A stretch of 64,000 bases of DNA from Torreya grandis (lineage: Eukaryota > Streptophyta > Pinopsida > Cupressales > Taxaceae), in assembly GCA_037957365.1 (NCBI GenBank), contig JARHVA010004227.1, forward strand, positions 954,001 to 1,018,000, given 5' to 3'. The notes below the pieces were generated by a model, which did not search any database, was not told the origin of the DNA, and saw nothing but the letters and a program-made list of their open reading frames with translations. The first letter of the stretch is position 1. Each line of letters starts with the position of its first letter. Both the position numbers and the translations under genes were made by a program. Below, piece after piece: positions 13,870 to 25,299 of this stretch.

Positions 13870-15330
13870 GGATCAATGACTAGATTTCAATCATATATTT
13901 AGATCTAATGACACATGATCAAGTCAAAAGGTCAAGTAGCTTAGAGGCTACCACAAGGCATAAGTGCATAAAGTAATAAACTAACAATAAGATCCTAAGA
14001 TCAATGCACAATTGACAAGTGGTATAAGTGCATGAGTCTTGGTAGAGGATATATGGATCATGTTTTTTTGCATCAGGTAGGTCAACAAAGCAAGATGATT
14101 TAAGAGGTCAATAATTTGAGTCAATTTTTGATAGCCAATCAAATGAAAGCAAGCCTAGGTGACTTAGACGAAGGTCAACAAAGTAATATTCAATGGGGTA
14201 AGGTAAATAAAAGGCATGTATTTGAGTTTGACCATGGTCCAATTTGGTTTGGAGATAATATTTTGAAGGATGACACTGAGGTAGACATGCAGAGTTCAAT
14301 GATTTCATCTCTGGGACCAATTGCATGAAAGGGACCCTTCTTTCCACTATTTCACACCATGGCAAACTAGTAAAGAGCAGTTAACACCAAGACAAAGCCC
14401 TAACAGATTGATCCATTTGTTCTAACTGCATTGATGTTATAACCTAGCTAAGAAAAACATGATCATACCATTGCAAGATCAAGGAGGTAATAATGTAACT
14501 GTGCAACCACTTGAAGTTACCTAGATCAATCAAAAGGTAGGAATGAGCATATTTTATAGAGATAGTTGTAACTACTATTCAAATGGAGTTGTGCTCATTT
14601 GATTCCCCCTTTTAGCACCAAATCTCCCTTTATCTTGCTTCCTTTCTTCTATGAATATAGTTATTGAGCTATTGTAAAATGATTTCCACTCCATTAATAG
14701 CAAATCCCTACTAGAATGATGTCATATTTTGCCTTTAAATATTAATGTAAATCTGATTTTAAGTTCTTGAATAATTGTCTAAGTGTGCAAGTGATGTATG
14801 GTGATGCAAAGTGATAATTCTCTATCCTTTATTCCCTTATCCTTTAATGTTTATGTAAAAGTTCCTATTCTAATAGTTCATATGAAATGTTGTTTAGTGT
14901 ATGATCCTATCTTTAAACTGTACAATGAGCCTTAGTGTCTGCAACTAGCCTTTGGTTCATTTACCTTAGATAGCTTTCATGCATCTCACCTTCATATTGA
15001 AATACTCATTTTAGAATCCATAGGACTTGGAAGTTAATTTATATGCCTTGTTTCTTAGTGCAGGAAAGTATGATGGTCATATGGAAAACATCTTGGTGTA
15101 TTACCCCCTTATATTAGGTTTTTATCATGCAACTTCTAACACTTTTCCCACATAAGCAATTAGTTAAGTAAGTGTGAGTAGTTCAAGATACATTAAGGGA
15201 TATAGCCCTTAAATATAGAGGCTCACTTCCATTATAAGTACACCCACATACCTGAAAGTGTTCCCATATTTCCCAAATCTAGAAGACGATTAAACACCCT
15301 CTTCTAGGGTACAAGATTTGGTGACAATAG
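13870..15330 (+). repeat. Right arm of the inverted repeat, probable LTR on the plus strand
   Basis: This is the inverse partner of 11395-12985. Its right edge gives GGGTACA at 15313, then agatt, then TGGTGACAATAG from 15319, an LTR end and primer-site-like sequence on the plus strand. Downstream (15331-16556) little of the expected internal region is left before element C begins. The two arms may be two LTRs of the same family inserted head to head, or one LTR duplicated in inverted orientation. Confidence 0.6.
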
Positions 15331-15336
15331 TACCCA
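15319..15336 (+). promoter_or_regulatory. Primer-binding-site-like sequence next to the right arm
   Basis: TGGTGACAATAGTACC starts with TGG, as required to pair with the CCA end of a tRNA, five bases after an LTR-like end in CA. The mirror copy lies at about 11406-11390 on the minus strand. I cannot assign the tRNA. Confidence 0.4.
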
Positions 15337-16556
15337 TGTTGCACCTACTATGACCTCAGGGGAAACTACATTTCCCTATATGCAAGATTTTCACTTGCTT
15401 TTGGGTTCACCTCCGCAACACTAAAACCTTCAACTAGCTACACTTATTTCTTCATAGTTACTGATTATTTTAGCATCCATGCCTTCTTGACATCCTTTTG
15501 TTCTTGTGGTGGACTTGAACTTAACCTCTTTTTTCCCATTATGAATTGGCTATTGTTAAATCACTATTGATTGATCTTCTTGAAGCCCTTAATGTTGATT
15601 GGAACTTCTTCACAATTGTGGGGTCTATGAATATAACTTTGGCTCTCAAGATTTGTTTACCATTAATGGTAGCCTTAACATCCTATAGAATTCCTACTAC
15701 TTGGTTCTCTCACAATTTTCTCTCCACATGCCTTCTTTTTTATTCAAATTAGAATGCAATACTATCATGGATTAAATGTTCTCATTTGGTGGCTATGAAT
15801 ACTCAAATTTTCACTTATGGTAGCATTTTTTTGGTTCAACTTTATGTGTCTAGTTAAAATTTGTGCAAGGTTTATAACCCTTCAAATATTGTCATTCACC
15901 TCTTTATACCTTAGTTTTCGCTACCCCCTTAATGGCTAATGAGTAATAGTGTGGTAGCACATGGATTTTTTCAAATTTTCTAAACCAATGAAATTCATAA
16001 AAATCTATATCCATATTTCCATTTATTGTGAATATTTGTGCCTCTACCATCATAATCATTAAATTATCTTAACAACCTATTTATTGAAGTGACAAGTGAT
16101 TCAAATGGTCATTTCCCTCCAATCATTAGGTGGGTGCCATCTATCTTGATGATTTCTCTCCTACATTTCATTCACCTTGGCATGAACTTTGACTTTATTA
16201 TGGAAAGTTGGGCACAACACTTCATATGAACATGATTCAGCCTCCTCAATTACATCTCTCCTTTATACCATGCTTCCTTTTAAATGCACTTCCATTTCTT
16301 GGTCAATTTCTTGTGCTTTAATTTATTTTTGCTTTGGCCTTCCCCTACCCCTTATAAATCCCTATACTAGTCCTCCTATGCTTTCTTATTTATTATTGAT
16401 TTCTTATGCACAATCATCTTGTGTGCCCTTATTTTGTCATTTTATCCTCATATCATTCCAAATTTGGAAAACTCCATATTTATAAAAATTTATATGTCTA
16501 GCCTCAGGCACTTAGGAAACATTCATGATCAACTCACCCAACTGGAGTTATGAATG
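15331..16556. other. Unassigned DNA between the right arm and element C
   Basis: Frames of 68 and 98 codons exist on the plus strand, and scattered frames with many stops on the minus strand, but none shows a motif I recognise. Since element C interrupts element B at 38320, this stretch should be the original continuation of the DNA at 38320 onward. Any 3' end of element B would have to lie here, but I cannot see it. Confidence 0.4.
16552..16556. repeat. Left target-site duplication of element C (gaatg)
   Basis: The five bases before the LTR start TGTTGTTCCC are gaatg. The five bases after the far LTR end are gagtg (38320-38324). One mismatch is plausible for an element with about 8-10 percent LTR divergence. 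Confidence 0.5.
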
Positions 16557-16871
16557 TGTTGTTCCCAAAATAAGTTACATTTGTTTTGTGGACAATCTCT
16601 ATGAAACTTGTCCATTTCATAATCTATACTCTAAGTTCATTGATCGAGACAAGATAATCTTGATCTAAAAAGAAGTCATCTAACATCCTAGGAAAGTTTA
16701 TGACATTCCCTCACCATGATTTCTCAAAAATTGTGTAACCTATTATAGTCATAAATTGATCAAAATGTCAATTTTAATCATTTTGAGGGTGTTAGTAAAC
16801 TTTGGTTTTGCTTATGCAAGGTTGGCACTTTCTGTCACTTTTACATGGTTTTTGATTTTCTTCATGCTCGA

Positions 16872-17862
16872 GTGGCACTTTTTGCCACTCACAAATGGTT
16901 TTTATTTTCAACATGCCCAAGTGGCACTTTTTACTACCATTACAATGTTGTCAGCACGTGTCAAGTTGGCCAAAATCACCGCCTAAGAAAGATCTTTGAG
17001 ATCTTGAACTTCGAGTGGCATTAATGGCCACTCATGCTGAATATTAAAGGCTTGTTTCCAAGCTTTTAAATGTGTTATTTTATTTGTTTTTTCTTATCTT
17101 TTTGTTTATCAAAGTTTTCTCAACCCTTTTTTACAATTACTCGACTATGGTGACAGAGGAAGATTTTGAATTCACCACCACCAAGCTTAGGGTTTTAAAC
17201 TTGCCAGGTAAATTGTTTTCAACTTTTAGGGTTTCATTTTTTAGAATTTTTTGCTAAAAATCAATATTTTCATTTTGTTGTCTTATGTGTTGTTGACCCT
17301 TATTCCTTCATCATTTTGACCTAACAAGCCTTGTCAACAAAATCTACCAGCCTTCTTTTGTGACCTAGGTTTTTGATGAGTCATCAGTGGTTTGAATCAA
17401 GCAGGTTCCCCCCCACCAACATGTTAGTTAAAAACCATCTTCAAAAAACCATCATGATGACAACTTTATTAACCGCTTTCACATGTCCCTGTGGCAATCG
17501 AGTCAAAAGCAGAGTCAACATTTTTCACCACTTAAGTATTTTGACATGTTTTCAAGTGAAAGTGTATGGGTGGTGAAATATGCCACCCTTACATTAAAAA
17601 AACTCAAACTCCTACTCTATGCATTATCAACAAAATTTGTTGCTCAAACATTAAAACTTGTGATTGTTCTCATTACTTGCAGTAGTGTCAAATTCCACCG
17701 CTTGAACATCAATAGCAAACCATACCAATCTAAAATGTCAATGAATTTAGACACCTTTGAATAATAATTAAATTTCCTCATTACATGCATGAGTGGTGAA
17801 ATTTTCCACCGATGCATTTATAACAATATCCTTCACATGCAACAGCGGCAAATTTTGCCACC
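16872..17862. repeat. Array of short GTGG...CCAC hairpins in the LTR of element C
   Basis: Short inverted repeats recur: gtggcactttttgccac (16872-16888), the near-palindrome GAGTGGCATTAATGGCCACTC shortened here to its arms GAGTGGC/GCCACTC (17013-17033), ggtggtgaaatatgccacc (17569-17587), gtggtgaaattttccac (17793-17809) and ggcaaattttgcc (17847-17859). The sequence around the first is tandemly repeated about three times (16821-16940). Counterparts lie at about 28840-29870 in the 3' LTR, some mutated. Their position in the presumed U3 suggests protein-binding or structured RNA sites; this is inference. Confidence 0.5.
17147..17207 (+). other. Possible spliced leader exon in the 5' LTR of C
   Basis: ATG at 17147 opens MVTEEDFEFTTTKLR and ends in CCAG followed by GTAAAT, a good plant 5' splice site. 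A strong acceptor, TTTTTGTTGCAG, ends at 18061, giving an intron of 854 bp just before the large frame. The 3' LTR has an even better donor (AG followed by GTAAGT, about 29220), but its acceptor is CAA instead of CAG and its ATG is GTG. In both copies two or three stops (TGATAG) lie between the acceptor and the ATG at 18118. Splicing would therefore give a short peptide or an untranslated leader, not an N-terminal extension. Confidence 0.3.
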
Positions 17863-18117
17863 CATGCAAACATTCTCTTAAATTTGCCTAACTCTAGGAT
17901 ATTTTTGATTTTGTTTTTCTAAGCTCACTTTCCCCTAATTTTTTAGCATACTCACACTTTATCCCTTTCAAGCACATCTCCATAGTCGTGATCAATGACA
18001 TGAAATTTTCCTAAATTGCCAGTATTTTCCCTAATTGCATAATCATGACTTTTTGTTGCAGTTTCTTCTATGGATCTTCTTTCTTCATCAACATCCTTCT
18101 ACTGATAGCTCACTCAG

Positions 18118-21100
18118 ATGACTGATTTGTCTCCAAAGAAGTCAAAAGTGATGAAGTATAAATATCAAAGTGTTTTTCTAATCACCTCAGTTACTTCTAA
18201 TGTTAATGACATTAGAGATTGGCCATGTGGACATGGATAAGTTTGTGGAGAGAAACAAGTCAAGCAATCCCAGCTCTAAAATAAAAAAGATAATTGAAAT
18301 TAACATTCATTTGGTATCTTGTTTCCCATTGGCAGCCTACAACATAGAATTTGTCCTTCAGTGTGCTCAATTTTACAATAGAGATACTAGGGTTGTGATG
18401 GATGCTAGTGGCAATGTGATAATTAGACTAGATCCTGAATTTATTGATAAGGTGTTTATATGCCCTCCTACTACAAAAGTGATAAAACTTGATTTTGTTG
18501 AAGCATAAAACTAGTATGACAAAAATCCTAAAAAGGCAAAGAAGGTAATCAATAATAAATGGCTCAAGATGTCAAGGTGGCCATTAAGTTTTCTTAGAAG
18601 TGACTTTATAGAAGAAGTTGGAGATTTGATAACTCTTCTTAGAAGGATAAGAGGTTTGTCATCTTCCTCACAGTTTCATGAATGGATGTATCCTTTCATC
18701 AAGGTAATACTCCAAGGCAAACAAACCATCTTCTAGGGGGAACAAATCAGCAATGCTTTGCATGAACAATTGATGAAGGTATCCACTACCTTCAAGTTCT
18801 ACATGACTTCTTATTTGGTGTATATTATAGCTTCTATGAGAATCTTCTCAGGTCTAACATCAGAAGGAGATAGGAGGGTAATCTCTGTATATCAATACTA
18901 TTCTCAATTAACGTTAAAGGGTTTTATTCATCACTTTAGGAGAGTAAATGATGCCTTCTTTGTATTATTCTTATCTCTTTTTTATCCTCAACTAAAACAA
19001 AGAAGAGTGTCAGATGAGTCTTGGTCAGTGGTAAATTATTTTGCATGCATATTCATACAATTTCCTTCTTTCTCATACTTGAGGGTTGGATTTTTTCAAG
19101 GTCATCCTTATATGATTCCAAGATTCCCCTCAGACACAAACTGGTCTTAATGGAGTTATGCAGACAAATGATCATCATGCATATTAAAGAAATGGAGCTT
19201 AAGAAACTTGGTTTCAGGTTCCCAGTTGAAATTGGTAGGTATTCAGTATTAACTGCTGTGAAGGCTAGGGTCAAGGAAATTGAGATGCAGCTTGTAACCA
19301 TGAAGCAATTCAAGAGAAGACCAAATTTTGACTATAGGGGCATGAAATACATAATCAAGAGGAAAACTCAATTCCATGAACCTATGGTTGAAGATGTTTA
19401 GGTAGATTTGAGAATAGAAGAAGATGTCAGGAGATTGGACTATGGTAGGTTATCTCTTGAGCAGATTGAATATTTGGGACTTGTTGATATTCCTAAAAAT
19501 CTAATGGATGATCGAGAGTTTATTAATGATAGATATAATACTGAACAAGTTGTTAATTCCCCTCTCCCTCTAATCTAATGGTCCCAAAAAGAGATGACAT
19601 CTTTGAGGAAAATATTTGAACCTATATTGGTAAACACTAATAATTGGCTAGAAAATAAGGGAATTTCTTTGAAATAATTCCTCATAGGGTCAAAAACTAA
19701 GATTCAAGAGGAAACAAGAAGAAAGGCAGAGAATAAGATGAAGAACAAAAGTGATGTTCCTTCTTATTCTAAGCCACATAAGCTTAAGATCATATTTGTG
19801 ATAAAGAAGTCAAAAGCTATGGAGAAAGAGTCTGAAATAGAGGATATAAAAGTTGAAAAAAAGAGCACTGAAGAACCATCCATGGAAGAGATGGAAATTG
19901 AAGATAGGCCTACAAATCAACAAGAGAAGGAAAAATTTTCCCCATAAGAGAATGTACAACAAGAAATAGGAGTCTCTTCTTCCCTGCCTGACACACCTAT
20001 TATAGCTCCTTTGTCTGTCTCTCTTATTAATATTCCCTCTTTTGAATCTCCCTCTCCTTCCAAAATAATTTTTGACAACCCTCAAAACACTTTTGAATAT
20101 GTTCTCCATTTCTTAGGGTCTATTCTTAGTTTTTCCTCATCTTTTGATATTGGAGATACTTCTACTTTTGATCACTTTATAAAAGGTGTAGTTTTTACTA
20201 ACACTCCACCTATTATTTCCACTACCAATGCAAGTAAAACTCAAGTGATGCCAACAATGGGGACATACCCTAATACGAGTACTTCTGTGCTTCTACCATG
20301 GTTGTCAAATTATACACCAAAAAAGAAGAAACAAGCCATCTCCCTAGATGACTTTGATTTTAATAAGCTGGTGCATGTAAAAGCCAAGACCCTGAAGAAG
20401 CTAAAGATTCTTTTAAAAATACTTGGGGACAAGGGACACAAATTTATAGAGATTACAAGACCTCCATAGGATGCAACCATAGAAAATTTTGATATAAATG
20501 ATTAATTTATATCTAGAGTTGAGTTAGGTAAGATAACTCATGAAAGTGCCAAGAATGATATGCAGTTAGCCATGGACATCCTGATTTAGAAATTTGATAG
20601 GGAGAAAGAAATGAAAGATCACTACAAAGCAGTGGTGGAACACTTGATTGCAATGGTCAGGAAAATCACTTTGAGTTTAGAAGAAATTACTCCTAAGGCC
20701 ATTTCTATAAAAGACCCCATCATTCAGAAAGTAGAAAAGACTCATCTCAAAGGAAGAGTACTTGGACATGATACGTGCACCAGTAATTTCCTTACTTACA
20801 GAGCTATCTAAGAAGATAGATAAAACGAGGAAAATAGAATCAAAATTTGATGATCTCATTGATGTTGTTTTTCAAGATATTGAAAGCATAGAAAAGAATC
20901 ATGATAAATGGGTGGAGATGAAAAAACTACAGATAATCACTCTAATATCAATTGATGTCATTCCTGATAGGGATTCTTATATTAAAACTAAAGAGGCATT
21001 GACATATAGGATCTATATGCTTATTTATTTGATCAATGACCTTGAATCTACAAGGGAACTCAGTGAATAAAGTGATGTCAGTCTTTTGCATAAATTGGAG

Positions 21101-21427
21101 GAGCTACCTTGCAAGCTTACATCACAAGATAACCAATTTATCTCAATAGAAGAAATGATTTGAGAATTTGAAGATATGTTCCATAAAGAATTTGAAGATA
21201 AAATATTTTCTATAGTCTCTGTGGATAATATTTTGGATGATCAGTTGACTCTAGATAACTTGAAAACCAAGTTAACTAGTCATGCAAAATTAGTCACCAC
21301 AATAAGAGATGCCATAGTTAGAGCCAAGATGATTTTTAAGAACGCTATTAGTCCAGACAGTATTGAGATGCAAGCATCTTTCACTATGTATGATGGACAC
21401 ATGAAGAAAGATGGTGATACAAATTGA
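18118..21427 (+). pseudogene. Large frame inside the 5' LTR of element C, broken (about 1100 codons)
   Basis: It starts at MTDLSPKKSKVMKYKY and ends with YDGHMKKDGDTN and a TGA, in step with the copy at 30129-33465. It is broken by in-frame stops and about three frameshifts, for example a short deletion at about 18215 and a 2-nt indel near 19135. Most lesions differ between the two copies, so the ancestor was open. N-terminal part: FVLQCA, TRVVMDASGNVIIRLDPEF. Middle: TSEGDRRVISVYQYYSQLT, GFIHHFRRVNDAF, DESWSVVN, GFFQGHPY. Then a Lys/Glu-rich segment (about 19740-19950), a Ser/Pro/Thr-rich segment, and a helical C-terminal part with likely coiled coils. There is no enzyme motif, zinc knuckle or membrane segment that I recognise. 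It resembles extra ORFs of large plant gypsy elements in plan. Function unknown. Confidence 0.6.
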
Positions 21428-22350
21428 AGCAATATTTTTTCCCCCTTAGTTTATTTTCTATTTTTTAGATGTAATTTTGAAACAACTTTGGAAATTTTTA
21501 CATGTACTTTTTTCATATGTAATTACATGTAAAAAATAGGAAGTCCCAAGTCAATAAGGACTCATATTTTTGAATAGGTCAAAGTAGTTAAGTTTTTCCT
21601 AAATTTTCTCAAGGCCTATCCCTATAAATAAATAGGGCCTCTTTTGTAAATGGATCTTTTAGTGATTGAAGTGAAACTCTGCCAAATTGAAGAGTATTTT
21701 GAGACTTTGAGTTCAAATTGTAAATAAAATTTTATCAAGTAAATAGTAAAGTAAGGGATATTTTAAACTTTGTGTTGAAATAACTTATGTTGTATTAGAA
21801 ATTGTTCTTATGTCTTTTTCCTAATACGATCTTATCTATTTGATTAAATAGTAGTGTGAGTGAAAATAATTTGAGAGATGATCTAAAGTTAATTGTGGAG
21901 ACTTTGTTCTACAACAATTATCTTTAGTTTGTGATTTAATGTTTTAAAGTAAAGGATATTGGAAAGGCTTTGAACTGCTATTATCTTTTGTGATCATTTA
22001 TTTTTTTGTCATTTTCAGTGAAGATGTTGGGGTGCACCTCCTTCTATTATGTTTTAAGTTATAAATCAACAAAAGAAGCAATGACAGACTTTGTGCTCTT
22101 GTGGGTTTCTTAGTTTTTCAATTAGTATCAAGAAAGTGTTTTTTTTAATTTTGTAAATATCATTTATAAAAAAAGAGAAATGGATGATATGGTCTCACCC
22201 TTGAATTAGTATTTATTTTAAAGTAGTTTGTGATAGTTTATAGGAAACCTCCCCTTGTTGAGAGGAGAGATTTATCTCATTACACTATGGTTGATATAGC
22301 CATTTTGCCTTCAGTTAGTTGAAAACAAAATATTAAACCAACAATTTTTT

Positions 22351-22370
22351 AGCGACTCTACTAGGGACCG
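22351..22370 (+). promoter_or_regulatory. Primer-binding-site-like sequence of element C
   Basis: Seven bases after the LTR end ACCAACA the sequence is agcgactctactagggacc. It looks like a decayed TGGCGACTCTGCTGGGGAC-type site as found after plant gypsy LTRs, with the TGG start mutated to TAG. That site form is from memory of the family and the tRNA is not assigned. Confidence 0.55.
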
Positions 22371-22559
22371 AATGTGCAATTTGAAGCCTTACACTCTGAG
22401 TTGAAGCATTTATATTTGTCTCAATTTTTTTTGAGTATATTACATACTGGTAGATTCAGGTATACATGAAGCAAGAGAGGTCAAGGTATTATTGATCCTG
22501 TATTTGAGTTGATGAAATAAAATAATTTTGATGTTTTGTCTCTATGACCTCATCTTTAG

Positions 22560-24064
22560 TGAATCAAGAATTTTCCTTATACCAATGCCAAGTCTCCAAT
22601 ACCAGGTGAAGCTTCTATTTCTAGTGCTAGCAAAATTTTGTCTATTCATACTCCACAAAGGTTTGTTATACTACCTTTTAATCAGCATATCATGGCAGCC
22701 CAAGGCCCCTGGGGTAACACTTTTGGTCCTCTAAATTTAACCCCACCTTTTCATGAACTACCTCGTAGTTCAAGAAAGAATTTTCCCAAGTTCTATGGTG
22801 ATGGGAAAGTTCATCCTGATGAACACATTGCAGCTTTATGCATAGCTTGTGGTGTGATAGGTGTTAAACATAAAGATGTGGCATTAAATCTTTTTGTGGA
22901 AACACTGTAAGGTGCTGCTACAAATTGGTTTTATCATCTTTAAGCTTAGACTATAACCAATTAGAACACTCTCAAGACCAAATTTGAGGCTAGGTTCAAA
23001 CTCACAGAAGATGCACACACCTTATTGGCTCAGTTTACACAAATGAAGAAGGAGCCTCATGAGCCTGTGTGAGACTTCATCGATAAATTCAATAAGCTGA
23101 GGAATAAGATTCCTATAATTGCTCAACCAACACTAGAGAATATTAAGTACTTCTTTATCAATTCTCAACTTCCCAAAGTGAGTTTTTTGTTAAGGTGGGT
23201 TGGCCCTACAGATCTTCCTATAGCTTATATTTTAGCTACCAAATTTGAAGATGATCTCATCCTTGTAGGTAAGATAAGAAGAGATTCTAACAAAAGTAGA
23301 TTTTTCTCTTCTACTAAAAATTCTTCCACTAGCACCACCGACCCTATGGTGCAAAATTTAGCAAATGAATTGCTAGCTATGAAAAGGAAAATGTCCCAAG
23401 GTATGTCTGCTCCTCCTTCTTATTAGGATATACCAAGGAGGACATTTCCTAAAAATTCATATCAAGGCAACACTGCTAAAAATCAAGGGTAACCCAATCA
23501 TCTTCCTCCTACATAGGGGAAGCTTGCCATTAAAGTAGTGCTGGTCAACTCAGTGGTTGGTTATTATGAAGCCGAACATGATCATTCTTTTCTACCTGAG
23601 TTGGACAAAGAAAATAATGCTAATTTCTTTTCAAAAGGAGAATAAGAATTAGCTGATGACTCCACCATTAGTTTTTTGAATTACCAAGATGACGCTAAAA
23701 AAGAAGGTGAAGTGTATGATGGTGCATATGCTATTTTTACTAGGTCCCAAAATTAGTCAACTCATCAAGTTGATAAGAAAAAATTAAGAGAAGAACCTCA
23801 ACCAGTGATCTCAATTACTAGATAGATAACTTCATTGTCTTTCCAATTAAAAGACCTGGTGGGTAATAAGCAAGTAAGTACATCTAATAATCTTGTATCT
23901 TTTGTTTCTATTCCTCAAACTAGTACTACATCAAATAAAAATCATAATGATGGATTTCCTTCTTCTATTCCTAGTTCATTCCAGTTATTCAACATAATAG
24001 ATCATGCTAGGAAGACTAAGATCCAAATGTTTGAAGTTGAGTATTTACAAGCTAATCTTGAATA
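22560..24064 (+). pseudogene. gag: Element C gag, broken
   Basis: One frame with in-frame stops runs from about 22560. Gag-type motifs are FHELPRSSRKNFPKFYGDG, HPDEHIAAL, LFVETL, GAATNWFYHL, FKLTEDAHTLLAQFTQMK and FIDKFNKLRNKIP. They follow the order of the retrotransposon gag domain (capsid region). No CCHC zinc knuckle is visible where one would be expected after about 23430; the downstream part is Ser/Lys/Asn-rich. Several stops replace an expected Gln, Trp or Arg (ETL*GAA, EPV*DFID). The true start is unclear because no good ATG context was found. Confidence 0.65.
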
Positions 24065-24074
24065 GTTTGATAGG

Positions 24075-24770
24075 TTGGCTGAATACATCAAAAACAAAAC
24101 CATCTCTATAGGACAATATTTTATAAAAGTGACTCATGATTTCTCAAAGAACAAATCTACCCAAAATAATCTTGTCACTACTCCCCTTGTTTCCTCTATA
24201 AAAATAGAACCTTTCTATGTTTCTCTATTAGTAAATGGTCATAAGTTGAGTAATTGCATAATAGATTTTGGAGCTTCTGATAATGTTATTCCTACCAAGG
24301 TATCAATCTCCCTTGATCTCACCTTAACTAAGACTTTTGGGATATTTTTTTCCATATAAAATAAGTAAGTACCACTTTTGGGTCAAATCAAAGATGCCTA
24401 ATTCACATTTACGACTTTTCTAGATAAGAGGATTAAGATGACAGTCCTAGTGGCTGATGTTCTAACTTCTTATGGCATTCTTATTGAACATAATTTTTAA
24501 AAGGATGTAGGTGGAGAGTTGAACATGGATCTATCTAAAGCAAGGATACCTATTAAAAGCATCATACAAAAGTTGCTTCCTGAGAAAGAGGCAAAATATA
24601 TTATTACCCAAATGGCAGATCTTGAAGCTCAAATTTTGTTTGAATCCTTAGGAATGGGTAATTATTTCTTATCCACTGAAGATGTTTCTAATTCAACATA
24701 TGAGAGTTCATTAGGTGACATCTCAGATAATTTAGATGAAAATCATAAGAGTTTTCAGATGAAAGTTTAG
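24075..24770 (+). pseudogene. Element C protease region, broken
   Basis: It continues the gag frame. The segment FYVSLLVNGHKLSNCIIDFG followed by ASDNVIP is an aspartic protease active site in which the usual D-S/T-G-A reads DFGA (24267 region), a Ser-to-Phe change expected to inactivate it. It is followed by DKRIKMTVLVADV and then MNMDLSKARIPIKSIIQKLL and a long acidic tail. Stops at about 24358 and 24500 break it. Confidence 0.6.
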
Positions 24771-24865
24771 GTGAAGGCATAATAATGCCAAATTCTTCCT
24801 TCACTAATAAAGAGGAATCTTTTGATCAAAGAAACTTCAAAAAATCAAATTCTAATGAAGTCTGA

Positions 24866-25262
24866 GTTTTTGAATTTCATAGTATTTGTTCCTCTACCGA
24901 TTCTAGAACTAGAATTGTTCTGATATCCCCACAAGGTGATATCTTCCCTTTCTCATATAAGTTGTAATTCGACAATACCAACAACACTGCTGAATATGAG
25001 TCATTGTTGCTTGAATTGAAAGCCGCTCATGCTAGAGGTGTTAATATTCTTCATGTTCAAGGAGATGTCAAATTCATGGTTTTTCAAGTAAGAAATTTGT
25101 ATCAAACTAAAAATAAAAGATTGTGACATTATCGCAATCGTGTATGGGATTGCATTGAAAGTTTTGATGCTTTCAATATTTTCACAGTGCCAAGAGAGTT
25201 TAATGATCATGTATATTCATTAGCTATCTCCACCACTCTTATGGTTATTCATAAAAAATTCA
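24866..25262 (+). pseudogene. RNase H-like domain located upstream of RT in element C
   Basis: In a frame different from both neighbours: VFEFHSICSSTD, IVLISPQGD, FDNTNNTAEYESLLLELKAA, GVNILHVQGDVKFMVFQV, LYQTKNKRL, VPREFNDHVYSLA. This matches the RVT_3 / archaeal-like RNase H fold: TNNxAEYEAL, VxGDSxLVxxQ, and VPRExNxxADxLA. Two of four catalytic acids look lost (FDGS-type Asp reads FHSI; the last Asp reads Tyr). Such a domain is known as a second RNase H of Tat-lineage plant gypsy elements, where I remember it lying after RT. Here it lies between protease and RT, with a linker (25290-25550) before the RT. Confidence 0.7.
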
Positions 25263-25299
25263 AATAAATAAGTACACTATTGAGATGGTCTTTCAACCA

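Larger units (their letters stand above)
16557..22343 (+). repeat. 5' LTR of element C (5787 bp)
   Basis: It aligns through its length with 28570-38319 once element D is removed. It starts TGTTGTTCCC and ends AAACCAACA, directly followed by a primer-site-like sequence. Contents in order: a 1.5-kb leader with short GTGG/CCAC hairpins (16870-17865), a possible spliced leader exon (17147-17207), a frame of about 1100 codons (18118-21427), and about 0.9 kb of AT-rich DNA that probably holds R and U5. A frame of this size inside an LTR is unusual. Confidence 0.85.

Noticed and set aside
15546..16485. A possible host gene fragment between the inverted repeat and element C
   Set aside because: Only frames of 68 and 98 codons without motifs; stops in all frames; it lies between transposon parts.
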